From: Acidobacteriaceae bacterium
GTDB taxonomy: Bacteria > Acidobacteriota > Terriglobia > Terriglobales > Acidobacteriaceae
Direction of reading: 5' to 3'
Assembly (NCBI GenBank): GCA_025462735.1
Contig: JAOAPC010000020.1
Coordinates: 62,001 to 126,000, forward strand
DNA: 64,000 nucleotides
The notes beneath the pieces were generated by a model. The model saw only the letters and a list, made by a program, of their open reading frames with translations, made no database searches and had not been told where the DNA came from. Shown here piece by piece: positions 44,057-51,476 of this stretch. The first letter of the stretch is position 1. Every line of letters starts with the position of its first letter. A program made the position numbers and the translations under genes.

Positions 44057-44728
44057 TCAGGCGCCTTCGGTTGCGGCCCGCGAGAAGCCCTTATCCATTT
44101 TTTCCAGATATTCCTGGAGCCGCTGCTGGATGTGTGCTTCGAGCTCGGTGAACTCAATCCCCATGCCCACTCCGGGGTCACTGGTGCGCACCAGCGCCGT
44201 GACGCGGATTTTTTCCGAATCAAGCCAGAAGGTGATGATCACCTCGGAATCAATCGCTAATGGTTGGAACGTTTCCACGTAGCAGCCGCGCCCACCTATG
44301 TCGGTTGCGCTGCATTGCATGTGCGCGCGCCGCGTGTCCTCGAAACTGATTTCCATCGGAAACTGCACTTTGTGCCGATTGAAGCGGCGTTTGTCCGATC
44401 CGGGTTCCTGAGCCTTGCTCCGAGTTTCGGCGGCAATATCTGCCCACGGCGACGATTGCTCAGGCAGGATCACTACTCCAGCCTTGTTTTTCCTTGGCGC
44501 GACCGAAGGTGTTGACCAAATTACCTTGAAGCGGGCCTTTTTGTCGCCGTATTGAATTCCGATCATGTCCCCGACCTTCAGGCAATGATGCAGGTGTGTA
44601 AGTTGCGCGCCTTCGCTGCTGAGGCTGTTGGCAAGGCCGCTTTGAAAAAACGGTTTGCCCTCTGCATCCATGCCCCAAACGCGCACCGGGATGTCGGCTG
44701 AAACTCTGGATTCTGGCCGTTTTTCCAT
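44057..44728 (-). CDS. Tandem PilZ domain protein
   Basis: Soluble protein of 223 aa with two PilZ-like modules. The first (about 1-90) has 'RPESRVSADIPVRV' and NSLSSEGAQLTH. The second (about 110-205) is canonical, with 'KRRFNRHKVQFPMEI' and TDIGGRGCYVETF. The first lacks the full arginine pair and may be a degenerate YcgR-like partner domain. It is a likely c-di-GMP effector; no flagellar or pilus genes are adjacent to suggest its target. It lies between the YdjC-family gene and bshA on the same strand. Confidence 0.82.
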   Translation of the reverse strand: MEKRPESRVSADIPVRVWGMDAEGKPFFQSGLANSLSSEGAQLTHLHHCLKVGDMIGIQYGDKKARFKVIWSTPSVAPRKNKAGVVILPEQSSPWADIAAETRSKAQEPGSDKRRFNRHKVQFPMEISFEDTRRAHMQCSATDIGGRGCYVETFQPLAIDSEVIITFWLDSEKIRVTALVRTSDPGVGMGIEFTELEAHIQQRLQEYLEKMDKGFSRAATEGA

Positions 44729-44783
44729 AGGCTTGCACCAATCATACCTGCCCTGAAATCGACTCGGAAGTAACCGTCAGTCA

Positions 44784-45773
44784 CTAGTCGCGACCCGAAG
44801 GTGATGGTACTTCCGGCGAGGCTTGGACGGACAGACCAAATTCGGAGTAGGAGATCAACTCAATCTGCTCACGGTTTAGCAGTTCTTTTACTTCCACTGA
44901 AGTCAGTATGGCCAGCTCGGTTTCGCGTGAGTGCCGCAAACGTGTCTTAACGTTATTCAGTTCTGCATCGTTGTATCCGGGATGAGTAACAAACTCCCAC
45001 GTGCCCTCCGGCAAATTCTCAATCAGCTGGCGAAATGTCTGCAGAGTCAGACCTCCGGTTGCGAGGATTCCAACGCAGCCGTTCGGGGTCATCAGGCCGG
45101 CCCCGCCTAATGCCTCGCGGAAACTTTCTTGAAAAGACCGCAAAATCCCCAGCTGAATCCGCCGTTTCCAATTTCGAGTTCCCGCCAAGAACAGCGGCTC
45201 GAAGGGATTGCGGACTGCCCGAACACCGCATTTTTTCGCCGCACGGAGCATTGGCCTGAAAACTACCGGAAACATGTGCGTGTGTTTGTGAGAGTCGAGA
45301 TGGGAAACCTGGATTCCTGTCGCCTGCAGCTTGCGAATTTGTGCTGTGATCTCGGCTTCGATCTCATCTTCATCAAGCCGTCGCGCCACCGCGAGGCACG
45401 CGAAAGACACCAGGCTGTCGCGGAATTTTGGAGTGCCAGAGTTACTGTCAAAGCCATGGCCAAAGCCAGTGTCAGAGTTATGGCCGAAGCCAAGGCCAGA
45501 GTTTCGGCCAGAGTTAGGGCTAGAGTTAGAAACGAAAGCCAAACTCGAGACTTGCTGCACGTCGAGCACTGGCGACGCATCGACTAGAAGCACATGGCAG
45601 CCAATGCTGAGCTGAGGGACCCTTGAAGCCATGTCCACGGCCTCCTGAAATTTGGCGCCGCACGCCATTAGCGTGGAGGAGGTCACAATGCCATGCGTAT
45701 GCGCTTCGATAATGCCGCGGTTCACGCCCGAAGTCAGGCCGAAGTCGTCCGCGTTGACAATCAGCCGCCGCAC
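44784..45773 (-). CDS. YdjC/ChbG/HpnK-family carbohydrate deacetylase
   Basis: Predicted zinc-dependent deacetylase of 329 aa. The family opening RRLIVNADDFGLTSGVNRGI carries the metal Asp pair, with 'CHVLLVDASPV' and 'HLDSHKHTHMFPVV' supplying His ligands, and 'EFVTHPGY' near the C-terminus. HpnK acts on hopanoids and ChbG on chitobiose; the substrate here is unknown. A loop of about 32 residues is made of four-residue units (NSGR, GFGH and similar) encoded by a 12-bp minisatellite. The start is GTG 45773. BshB belongs to a different family, so this is not the bacillithiol deacetylase. Confidence 0.85.
   Translation of the reverse strand: MRRLIVNADDFGLTSGVNRGIIEAHTHGIVTSSTLMACGAKFQEAVDMASRVPQLSIGCHVLLVDASPVLDVQQVSSLAFVSNSSPNSGRNSGLGFGHNSDTGFGHGFDSNSGTPKFRDSLVSFACLAVARRLDEDEIEAEITAQIRKLQATGIQVSHLDSHKHTHMFPVVFRPMLRAAKKCGVRAVRNPFEPLFLAGTRNWKRRIQLGILRSFQESFREALGGAGLMTPNGCVGILATGGLTLQTFRQLIENLPEGTWEFVTHPGYNDAELNNVKTRLRHSRETELAILTSVEVKELLNREQIELISYSEFGLSVQASPEVPSPSGRD
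45438..45533. repeat. 12-bp minisatellite, eight degenerate units
   Basis: Eight consecutive 12-base units, most starting AGAGTT or AAAGCC/GAAGCC and ending GCC or GTC, lie inside the YdjC-family gene. On the coding strand they give four-residue blocks of NSxx or GFxx type. Because 12 is a multiple of three, copy-number change alters loop length without breaking the frame. Confidence 0.9.
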
Positions 45774-45848
45774 GATGCGAGTTTAGCAGGGAAGCGCGGT
45801 TTGACCCGCGTTTCCAGCCAACCCTATACTGCAAGCAGCCCGCAGCCG

Positions 45849-45925
45849 GGGCGGTTAGCTCAGTTGGTTAGAGCGCCTGCCTTACAAGCAGGAGGTCGCA
45901 GGTTCGAGTCCTGCACTGCCCACCA
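45849..45925 (+). tRNA. tRNA-Val (anticodon UAC)
   Basis: A full cloverleaf of 77 nt with encoded CCA. The acceptor arm GGGCGGT pairs with ACTGCCC, the anticodon loop is CTTACAA with TAC at its centre, and the T arm contains GGTTCGAGTCC. It differs from the copy at 49210 by one base in the D stem. Confidence 0.97.
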
Positions 45926-46023
45926 GTTCCCTCAACGTTTATGCATGTTTGGCGCATATGGGCTAAGTCAGATGGCATATCGGTCTTACGATTACCTTAC
46001 GTTTCAGAAGGAGAGAGAAGAAC

Positions 46024-46656
46024 TCAGGCTCCGGAATCGCCTTCTAGCTTTGCGCCGCGCGCGGGAACATTCGTCTCTCGCCCTGGTACTCTTTTCTTGC
46101 GAACTACGATCTGTTCGGTCGGTTTGAATTCAGGGTGGTAGGGCGCATCGACTTTTACGTGTGCTTCGTGGAGCACTCGTTTTTTTCGGGAGTGATCTTT
46201 ATCAAAAGGATCATCATTCCAGAACTCATTGTCGTGCGTATAAATCTGGGTTATGCCAGCTTGAATTATGGAATTGCAGCACGCTAGGCAGGGAAACTTT
46301 GTCACAAAAATAGCCGCCCCTTGCAGAGCGATGCCAATACGGGATGCGTTCATAATCGCGTTGTGCTCAGCATGGCAGATCACTTTCAACTTTTCGTCTG
46401 CATTGAGAAGAATCTCTTCGTCATCATGCACTCCGCGCGCTAGCCCATTAAAACCAGTGGACAAGACAATGTTGTCGTCGGAGACGATCACTGCGCCCAC
46501 TGGACACTTCGGGTCTTTCGACTTGATCGAAACGACCTTAGCCATGTTCAAAAAATACTCATCCCAACGATCTACGTGGTCTGGAATGGTGATTCGACCT
46601 TGGGTTTCCGGTGTGGACGCTTCTGACACAGGGGGCACGGACTTCGCGATGGACAC
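46024..46656 (-). CDS. dCMP deaminase family protein
   Basis: Zinc-dependent cytidine/deoxycytidylate deaminase of about 210 aa. The active site has the HAE motif in ICHAEHNAIMNA and the PCxxC motif in KFPCLACCNSI, and 'VGAVIVSDDN' and 'GFNGLARGVHDDEE' fit the dCMP deaminase type. It would make dUMP for thymidylate synthesis. GTG 46656 is chosen because AGAGG lies about 7 nt upstream; the longer frame to TTG 46704 lacks this. It lies between the two tRNA-Val genes. The C-terminal 50 residues are basic and unassigned. Confidence 0.88.
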   Translation of the reverse strand: MSIAKSVPPVSEASTPETQGRITIPDHVDRWDEYFLNMAKVVSIKSKDPKCPVGAVIVSDDNIVLSTGFNGLARGVHDDEEILLNADEKLKVICHAEHNAIMNASRIGIALQGAAIFVTKFPCLACCNSIIQAGITQIYTHDNEFWNDDPFDKDHSRKKRVLHEAHVKVDAPYHPEFKPTEQIVVRKKRVPGRETNVPARGAKLEGDSGA

Positions 46657-46741
46657 AGGTATACCTCTGCCACGAAGGATGGCATCGCGATATCCATTCC
46701 ACAAGTTACTTTAGATGTCGGGGTGCTACACTGGCCTCCAA

Positions 46742-47425
46742 ATGGACGGTGAGAAGAAGGCTACTCCAGAGACAGATGCCGTCTCTGCGGGTAGGATCAG
46801 GTGGACAGATTTTTGGCGAGAGTTCCGGGAGGCTCGTTTCTCCTATGCAGCCAGTACATCCAACATTCTTGACAACATGATGAGGGCGAACGAGAACGCA
46901 GCAGCGTTCTACGAAAAGGTTATTCTTTTCAATGGCGCAACAATTGTACTGTCGCTTACGTTACTCGGTTCTCTCTCCACGCACGTGCCGAATGGGCATT
47001 TACCGCGATCTGCTCTTGTGCATTTCCTCTTCCCCGCGTGGGTATTCTTCCTTCTATCAATCTACTGCTTTGCCAGGCGTCTTGCGACGCACCACAACCT
47101 GAATATGTCGTTGGTACAACAGGCTGCTGCTCTTACGTCCAGCCCTCATTATGAAATTCTCGCCGATGTATTAAAAAAGGCGTCGCTCATATCAAGTGAG
47201 TTACGTTCTCTGAGTGGCCAGCCTATTGGGGAGCTGTTTTCTGAAACAGCGAGGGCTTTGCAACAACTATCTGCTGACGAATATCTTTCGATACCTAAAT
47301 TAGTCAAGAAAGGCACAGAAGAAAGCAAACTAACGGGCTACTTGGTCATGGTTGGCTGGCTTGCAACAATCTTAGGTCTGTTGTTGCTGTGCATTTTTGC
47401 GATTAAGACGATCCTTACGGTTTAG
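46742..47425 (+). CDS. Hypothetical membrane protein, 227 aa
   Basis: I do not recognise this protein. Two helices sit in the middle ('VILFNGATIVLSLTLLGSL' and LVHFLFPAWVFFLLSIYCF), and one at the C-terminus (LVMVGWLATILGLLLLCIF), so it is a membrane protein with a soluble helical region between about residues 130 and 200. The N-terminal part 'WTDFWREFREARFSYAAS' is soluble. ATG 46742 is preferred; ATG 46715 would add nine residues. It is divergent from the dCMP deaminase with only about 86 bp between them, and both lie between the tRNA-Val copies. Confidence 0.7.
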   Translation: MDGEKKATPETDAVSAGRIRWTDFWREFREARFSYAASTSNILDNMMRANENAAAFYEKVILFNGATIVLSLTLLGSLSTHVPNGHLPRSALVHFLFPAWVFFLLSIYCFARRLATHHNLNMSLVQQAAALTSSPHYEILADVLKKASLISSELRSLSGQPIGELFSETARALQQLSADEYLSIPKLVKKGTEESKLTGYLVMVGWLATILGLLLLCIFAIKTILTV

Positions 47426-47573
47426 CTCACAACAAAGGGAGCTGGGAAAACCAAGAGAAAGACGAGTAACTCCGGGGGAGAAAAATCCCCATCATGAGCG
47501 ACGGCTAACCGATGAAGACTTAGTTGGCTAGCTAATGTGAATCCCTGAATCTGATTCCTCTGATGAGCCGTAT

Positions 47574-47975
47574 TTATGACTGAATATCCTTGAGCCGTTC
47601 CCGTTCAGCTAACTTTTCTGCCAGCAGTGCGACGAGCGTATCAGCGTTCGTGGGTTTAGCAATGTAGTCATCTATTCCTAAACGAACGGCTTCCTCTGCA
47701 CTTTCCTCGTTGGGATATCCGGTAAGAACAATCGTCACGCAACGGGGATGGGCCTCTCGCATGGCACGAATGACTTCCAATCCGTCATCTTCCCGATCAA
47801 TATTCAAATCGCAGAGCAGTAGATCAAATTCCTGCGCTTTTATTTGGTCGATGGCTTCCGCTACTGTAGCCGCAACCGTGACTGTAAACCCGTAACGCCG
47901 CAAAATTGCGGATAGAGTTGCACGGATAGCGGGTTCGTCGTCTACAAATAGAAGGCGCTTTAGAGTGGGCTTCAC
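47574..47975 (-). CDS. Single-domain response regulator
   Basis: Receiver-only protein of 133 aa. The acidic pocket is LLFVDDEPAI, the phospho-acceptor Asp is in LLLCDLNIDRED, the conserved Thr is in VLTGYPN and the Lys is in AKPTN. There is no output domain, so it would act through protein partners or in a phosphorelay. GTG 47975 is the start. The upstream regulator ends 20 bp away, suggesting a two-gene unit. No kinase is adjacent. Confidence 0.9.
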   Translation of the reverse strand: MKPTLKRLLFVDDEPAIRATLSAILRRYGFTVTVAATVAEAIDQIKAQEFDLLLCDLNIDREDDGLEVIRAMREAHPRCVTIVLTGYPNEESAEEAVRLGIDDYIAKPTNADTLVALLAEKLAERERLKDIQS

Positions 47976-47995
47976 TTGTGGGGTGTACGCAGTGT

Positions 47996-48388
47996 TTAAG
48001 AACAGGACCGCTGAACGACTTCTCGCACGATGCCGAGAAACGTTGCCGTAGGTTCGCCCTTATTAACGTAAACGTCCACACAAAAGAGGCGTTCCGGGAT
48101 GGTGCCCGAAAACAAAATGATGGGAACATCGGGCTTGATCTTCTTCAGTTCTTTTGCAAGCTCCGTACCTGTCGTTCCATGGAGCATGTGGTCTGCGATT
48201 ATGGCGGAAACAGGAGATTCCCGAAGAGCTGTCAGAGCGTCAGCAGCCGTGGTCACGCCAATCACGATGTAGCCATCCCGCTCAAGAACCTTTTTTCGCA
48301 GGATCAAATGAATGGGTTCGTCTTCAATGCAAAGAATCAATGGCTTCGCAACGATTCCTCGCAATGCGTCGGCTGAAAACTTCGACAA
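47996..48388 (-). CDS. Single-domain response regulator, atypical
   Basis: Receiver-like protein of 130 aa. The acidic pair is in ILCIEDEPIHL and the phospho-acceptor Asp in AIIADHMLHG. The conserved Lys falls in 'VYVNKGEP', where KP would be usual, so the active site is slightly atypical. TTG 48388 is the start with GAGGAG about 9 nt upstream. It is followed by a second single-domain regulator, so the pair may share a kinase. A DNA-binding output is absent. Confidence 0.82.
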   Translation of the reverse strand: MSKFSADALRGIVAKPLILCIEDEPIHLILRKKVLERDGYIVIGVTTAADALTALRESPVSAIIADHMLHGTTGTELAKELKKIKPDVPIILFSGTIPERLFCVDVYVNKGEPTATFLGIVREVVQRSCS

Positions 48389-48631
48389 AGTGACGAACTC
48401 CTCGGCCAGAGGAGTAAAGCAGACGAATGGGCGGTTCCGCTCCCAGTGATATTGATCTTCTTATTTCGTAGCTGCTCATGTAAATACAGGGAAAACTGTA
48501 CGACACCGAACAAAGGCTAATGGCCTTGTGGACAATGGCGCAACAGCCTTCCGTGTTTCAGGAGTCACCTTGAATCGGTGACTTCGGCCAATTGCGACAA
48601 TCATCTGTGCAGCCTAGTTTTTTATGAACGT
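48389..48631. promoter_or_regulatory. Divergent spacer with small inverted repeat
   Basis: About 240 bases separate the response regulator pair from the PilZ gene. AGTCACC and GGTGACT, 7 bases apart near 48564-48585, form a short dyad that could be an operator. No clear promoter hexamers were assigned. Confidence 0.35.
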
Positions 48632-48973
48632 ATGAGCACAGCCCCAATCGTTAATAGGAAGTGTCGGACTAGGCGCATTCCGCTGACGGTTTCTCTGGAG
48701 GTGTCGGGGCACGATGTGGAGAGGTCTTCTTTCACGCTGACCACTACGGCCACGGGCCTGAATCGTAACGGAGCCGCCCTTCATTTGAATCGTGACCTGT
48801 CGCTCGGTTCCGTAGTGACCGTACGAAACAGTGGGGGCACTGGAACTTCGGCCCGTGTTGTCGCACAGGTGGTCACGGGAGACGGGGTCTACATGTATGG
48901 CGTGGAATTTCTCGACGAGGCTGAGAGTGTGAAAGATTTCTGGGGCATCGCCTTTCCCTTATCCAGGAAATAG
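48632..48973 (+). CDS. PilZ-like domain protein
   Basis: Small soluble protein of about 113 aa. The region 'KCRTRRIPLTVSLEVSGHD' followed by TGLNRNGAALHL resembles the PilZ RxxxR and (D/N)xSxxG motifs, with Asn-Arg-Asn in place of the canonical Ser, so c-di-GMP binding may be weakened. 'YMYGVEFLDE' is the usual late strand. ATG 48632 is preferred to the ATG at 48578 because it leaves only the domain. It is followed by a strong terminator. It lies between the tRNA-Val copies. Confidence 0.72.
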   Translation: MSTAPIVNRKCRTRRIPLTVSLEVSGHDVERSSFTLTTTATGLNRNGAALHLNRDLSLGSVVTVRNSGGTGTSARVVAQVVTGDGVYMYGVEFLDEAESVKDFWGIAFPLSRK

Positions 48974-49095
48974 AGCAGGCGCTTCGACTGCTGAAACCTT
49001 ATTACGTCAGTTATCTTCCTGATGTAACCGATTCCTGCGAAGATCATTTCAGACACAAGAAGGCCGCCCTCTTCGGATCAACCAGTCCGATGAAC

Positions 49096-49136
49096 GAAAA
49101 AAGCCCATCAGAGATTGATCTCTAATGGGCTTTTTG
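49096..49136. terminator. Bidirectional Rho-independent terminator
   Basis: AAAAAGCCCAT pairs with ATGGGCTTTTT around an inner AGA/TCT pair, giving a stem with A run on one side and T run on the other. It closes the PilZ gene on the plus strand and could stop minus-strand transcription too. Confidence 0.92.
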
Positions 49137-49209
49137 TTGTCCGTTGGGACAGGCTGCTCGTGAATCAGTGCAGAGTGTTCGTAAATCGCTTGCAATTAGT
49201 CTTGATATT

Positions 49210-49286
49210 GGGCGGTTAGTTCAGTTGGTTAGAGCGCCTGCCTTACAAGCAGGAGGTCGCAGGTTCGAGTCCTGCACTGCCCACCA
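49210..49286 (+). tRNA. tRNA-Val (anticodon UAC), second copy
   Basis: Same 77-nt cloverleaf as at 45849, including CCA, except T at 49220 where the first copy has C. In the D stem this turns a C-G pair into a U-G wobble and still folds. The 3' flank of about 35 bases also resembles that of the first copy. Confidence 0.97.
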
Positions 49287-49292
49287 ATCCAC

Positions 49293-50558
49293 TCAATGTT
49301 TATGCGTGTCTGGCGATACGGGTGGCGCCGTGCTCTCACGATTCTGTGTTGGTTTTACGTTTGTTTTACTTTGCAATCGTGACGTTTCAAGTGGCCCGCT
49401 AAGAATCCAGGTCAGTAAGGCCCCAATTACAGCTCCCACGAGTGCGCCGACAATAGTTGCGACAAATAGGGTTCTGATGTTGAGCGCCAGTGCAAGCTCG
49501 TTTTCGAAGTGGTTTAATGCCGGTATTAACGATTGCGGAACTGCAGTAGCCGAATCGTAGGTTCTCTTAAAATAGTCCTGAAGTTTGGAAAGGAGCGGTT
49601 CCTCGGCAATCGCCTGTAGGAAGCGTTCTCGGTCCTGACTGAAACCCAAGGTCAAGGACTCACGTTCGACGAGCAACTCGTGAATGGAAGACAGCTCACG
49701 TCTGGCCTCCTGAGTTAACCTTCGAGTTCGCAAGAATCTCCATTTTTGAGCATTAGATAAACTTCGAGCAGTTCCGGCGAGTTTCGAAAAATGTTCCGCT
49801 ACTTCATGAGCTAACAGATCAACCATGTCCTGCGCAACGAGGTGGCTGTAAAGCCGCAGCATCCTACTTTGGACCGAAGAGAGAAAGGCGTCGACGATTT
49901 CTTGATCCGTTGCCTTCGTGTTGTGGAGAACAATGAATAAATCCTCACGCTCACAAAAAATTGTTGGGCGAGTGTCTGCGGTGTCGGTATCAGACTTGCC
50001 AGTTATGATGTAAAACTCGGGATGAAGCGGAGTTGGCCCGAGAGAGGGAACTTTAATCGATGTTTCCTTCGGTATCTGCTTGAACAGTATCTCTCTGAAT
50101 TCCTGCCCGATGCCACTCTGTTCGAGGAATTCTATTTCTCGAAACGCCGCGAAGAGACTTCCTGTGTAAATCGCATAAAAATCTTCCATGTCCCTTTTCG
50201 ACGAAAACCAATCAGAATATTTCAGCTGAGACTTTGGCAACGTGATATGGAAAAGGAAGTGTTCACCAGTAATCAGAAAATTCGGTGTTGTAAGCGTCAT
50301 TGTGCTGTCTGGATTATTAAGCGGGATCGGCTCCGAGACGTTGGGATGCAGAGAGACGGCCTTTACCAGCTTCTTTACCAATGCCTTGCAGTATTCAGAC
50401 CCAATTGCCACCCCGCTTGGTGCCGCGATCTGCTCGGCGTTTCGTGACCCGTCTTCGAGCTGTATGGCTCCAATCTTTACGAGAATGCATCGCTCCAACT
50501 CAAAATCTTTTTCGCCGTTTTTTTCTAATATGGCACGAAGGGCTTTATTAGGCATCAT
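49293..50558 (-). CDS. Hypothetical protein with C-terminal membrane anchor, 421 aa
   Basis: I do not recognise this protein. It is soluble for about 360 residues, with helical segments such as 'DMVDLLAHEVAEHFSKLAG' and 'LTQEARRELSSIHELLVER', then one strong hydrophobic helix with small-residue motifs (TLFVATIVGALVGAVIGALL). The charged tail ends DTHKH. The domain 'TPNFLITGEHFLFHITLP' could be a ligand-binding beta domain. The gene ends 7 bp from the second tRNA-Val and reads toward it. The start is ATG 50558 or 50555. Its neighbours suggest an acquired segment. Confidence 0.65.
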   Translation of the reverse strand: MMPNKALRAILEKNGEKDFELERCILVKIGAIQLEDGSRNAEQIAAPSGVAIGSEYCKALVKKLVKAVSLHPNVSEPIPLNNPDSTMTLTTPNFLITGEHFLFHITLPKSQLKYSDWFSSKRDMEDFYAIYTGSLFAAFREIEFLEQSGIGQEFREILFKQIPKETSIKVPSLGPTPLHPEFYIITGKSDTDTADTRPTIFCEREDLFIVLHNTKATDQEIVDAFLSSVQSRMLRLYSHLVAQDMVDLLAHEVAEHFSKLAGTARSLSNAQKWRFLRTRRLTQEARRELSSIHELLVERESLTLGFSQDRERFLQAIAEEPLLSKLQDYFKRTYDSATAVPQSLIPALNHFENELALALNIRTLFVATIVGALVGAVIGALLTWILSGPLETSRLQSKTNVKPTQNRESTAPPVSPDTHKH

Positions 50559-50704
50559 CTCTCACACCCCCACATTGATCTCCGAATTCCAGAGATACTG
50601 AAAGTGAGGGTACACCTTAGATTGTGGTTTTATGGAATGAAAAAGGCCGGTCGGGAAGACCCTTGATTGGACGAGACTCCAAATCACTTCTACGTCAAAC
50701 AAGA

Positions 50705-51196
50705 TTAGAGGTTGTTTTCGTCATCCTTAGGGGTGTGGCGACGCAACAGCGTGATGCAAAATACCAGAATCAAAATCAACAAGCCCAGCAAGCCAAGTTC
50801 GACCATCGAAGCTCGAAAAATGCTGGCACCCTGAGTCGTCCAAGCGCCTGGCTTGGTAAGAGTGGCGGCTTCGAGCGTTATCACCAGTACTCGCCGGATC
50901 GAAGCAATCAGGCCAACAACCAGGAATGGCTCGGTGACCAGAATATGTGAGCGTATGGATACGCGCACTGTGTGCAGAATCTCGACCAGCATCAGCACTA
51001 CCAGGAGCTGATCCAAAACTCGCAGGGTTTCGACGCCCATTGTTCTGTGGACCAGGGCATCCCAGAGAAGCCGGACAGCGCCCGCTATCGGCACCAATGC
51101 GGTTATAGAAAGCAGAATCGCAAGGACCGAGTAGATGACCACCTCACCTTTGCTTAAATAATCCCCAAAGCGATGTCGCACCGCGCCTTCAATCAT
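50705..51196 (-). CDS. PsiE-like phosphate-starvation-inducible family membrane protein
   Basis: Membrane protein of 163 aa with four hydrophobic helices. Family-like features are 'LLVVLMLVEILHTVRVSIRSH' in part (LVEILHTVRVSIRSHIL) and 'LVVGLIASIRRVLVITLE'. PsiE is induced by phosphate starvation in Escherichia coli, but its function is unknown. ATG 51196 is the start. Upstream is the RND efflux operon, divergent. Confidence 0.8.
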   Translation of the reverse strand: MIEGAVRHRFGDYLSKGEVVIYSVLAILLSITALVPIAGAVRLLWDALVHRTMGVETLRVLDQLLVVLMLVEILHTVRVSIRSHILVTEPFLVVGLIASIRRVLVITLEAATLTKPGAWTTQGASIFRASMVELGLLGLLILILVFCITLLRRHTPKDDENNL

Positions 51197-51476
51197 TTGC
51201 GTGGAATAGTAGCACCATACGGAAAATATTCCAGCCCCGTTTTACCCACGTGTTCGGTTCAGCGCCGATCAGCTTTCCGCAAAACTTGTTGCCTTAGAAC
51301 CCGGCCAAAACGTTTTCGCGTGACGACTACCTTGGAACGATTCGAAAGATGACAGCGCTGAGAACGCCGGGGATTACGCCCAACCAGCGGTAGCCCTTGC
51401 GAGTCGTCCTTCGCCATTCTGAATCCCGCCGCGTTTTGCGAGCATCTTTAGTGTGGTAGCAACCTGAGGTACCAAG
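51197..51476. promoter_or_regulatory. Divergent spacer between PsiE-like gene and RND adaptor
   Basis: The 280-base region should hold both promoters. No TetR-like operator dyad was obvious, and there is no regulator gene beside the pump. A minus-strand frame (51327 onward) ends in a short hydrophobic stretch but mostly overlaps the adaptor gene antisense, so no gene is claimed. Confidence 0.3.

Noticed and set aside
45438-45533. CRISPR-like array
   Set aside because: The units are 12 bp, contiguous without spacers and lie in a coding frame.
45849-49286. Prophage or integrative element between the tRNA-Val genes
   Set aside because: No integrase, recombinase, phage structural or conjugation gene is present, so only a weaker island hypothesis is kept.
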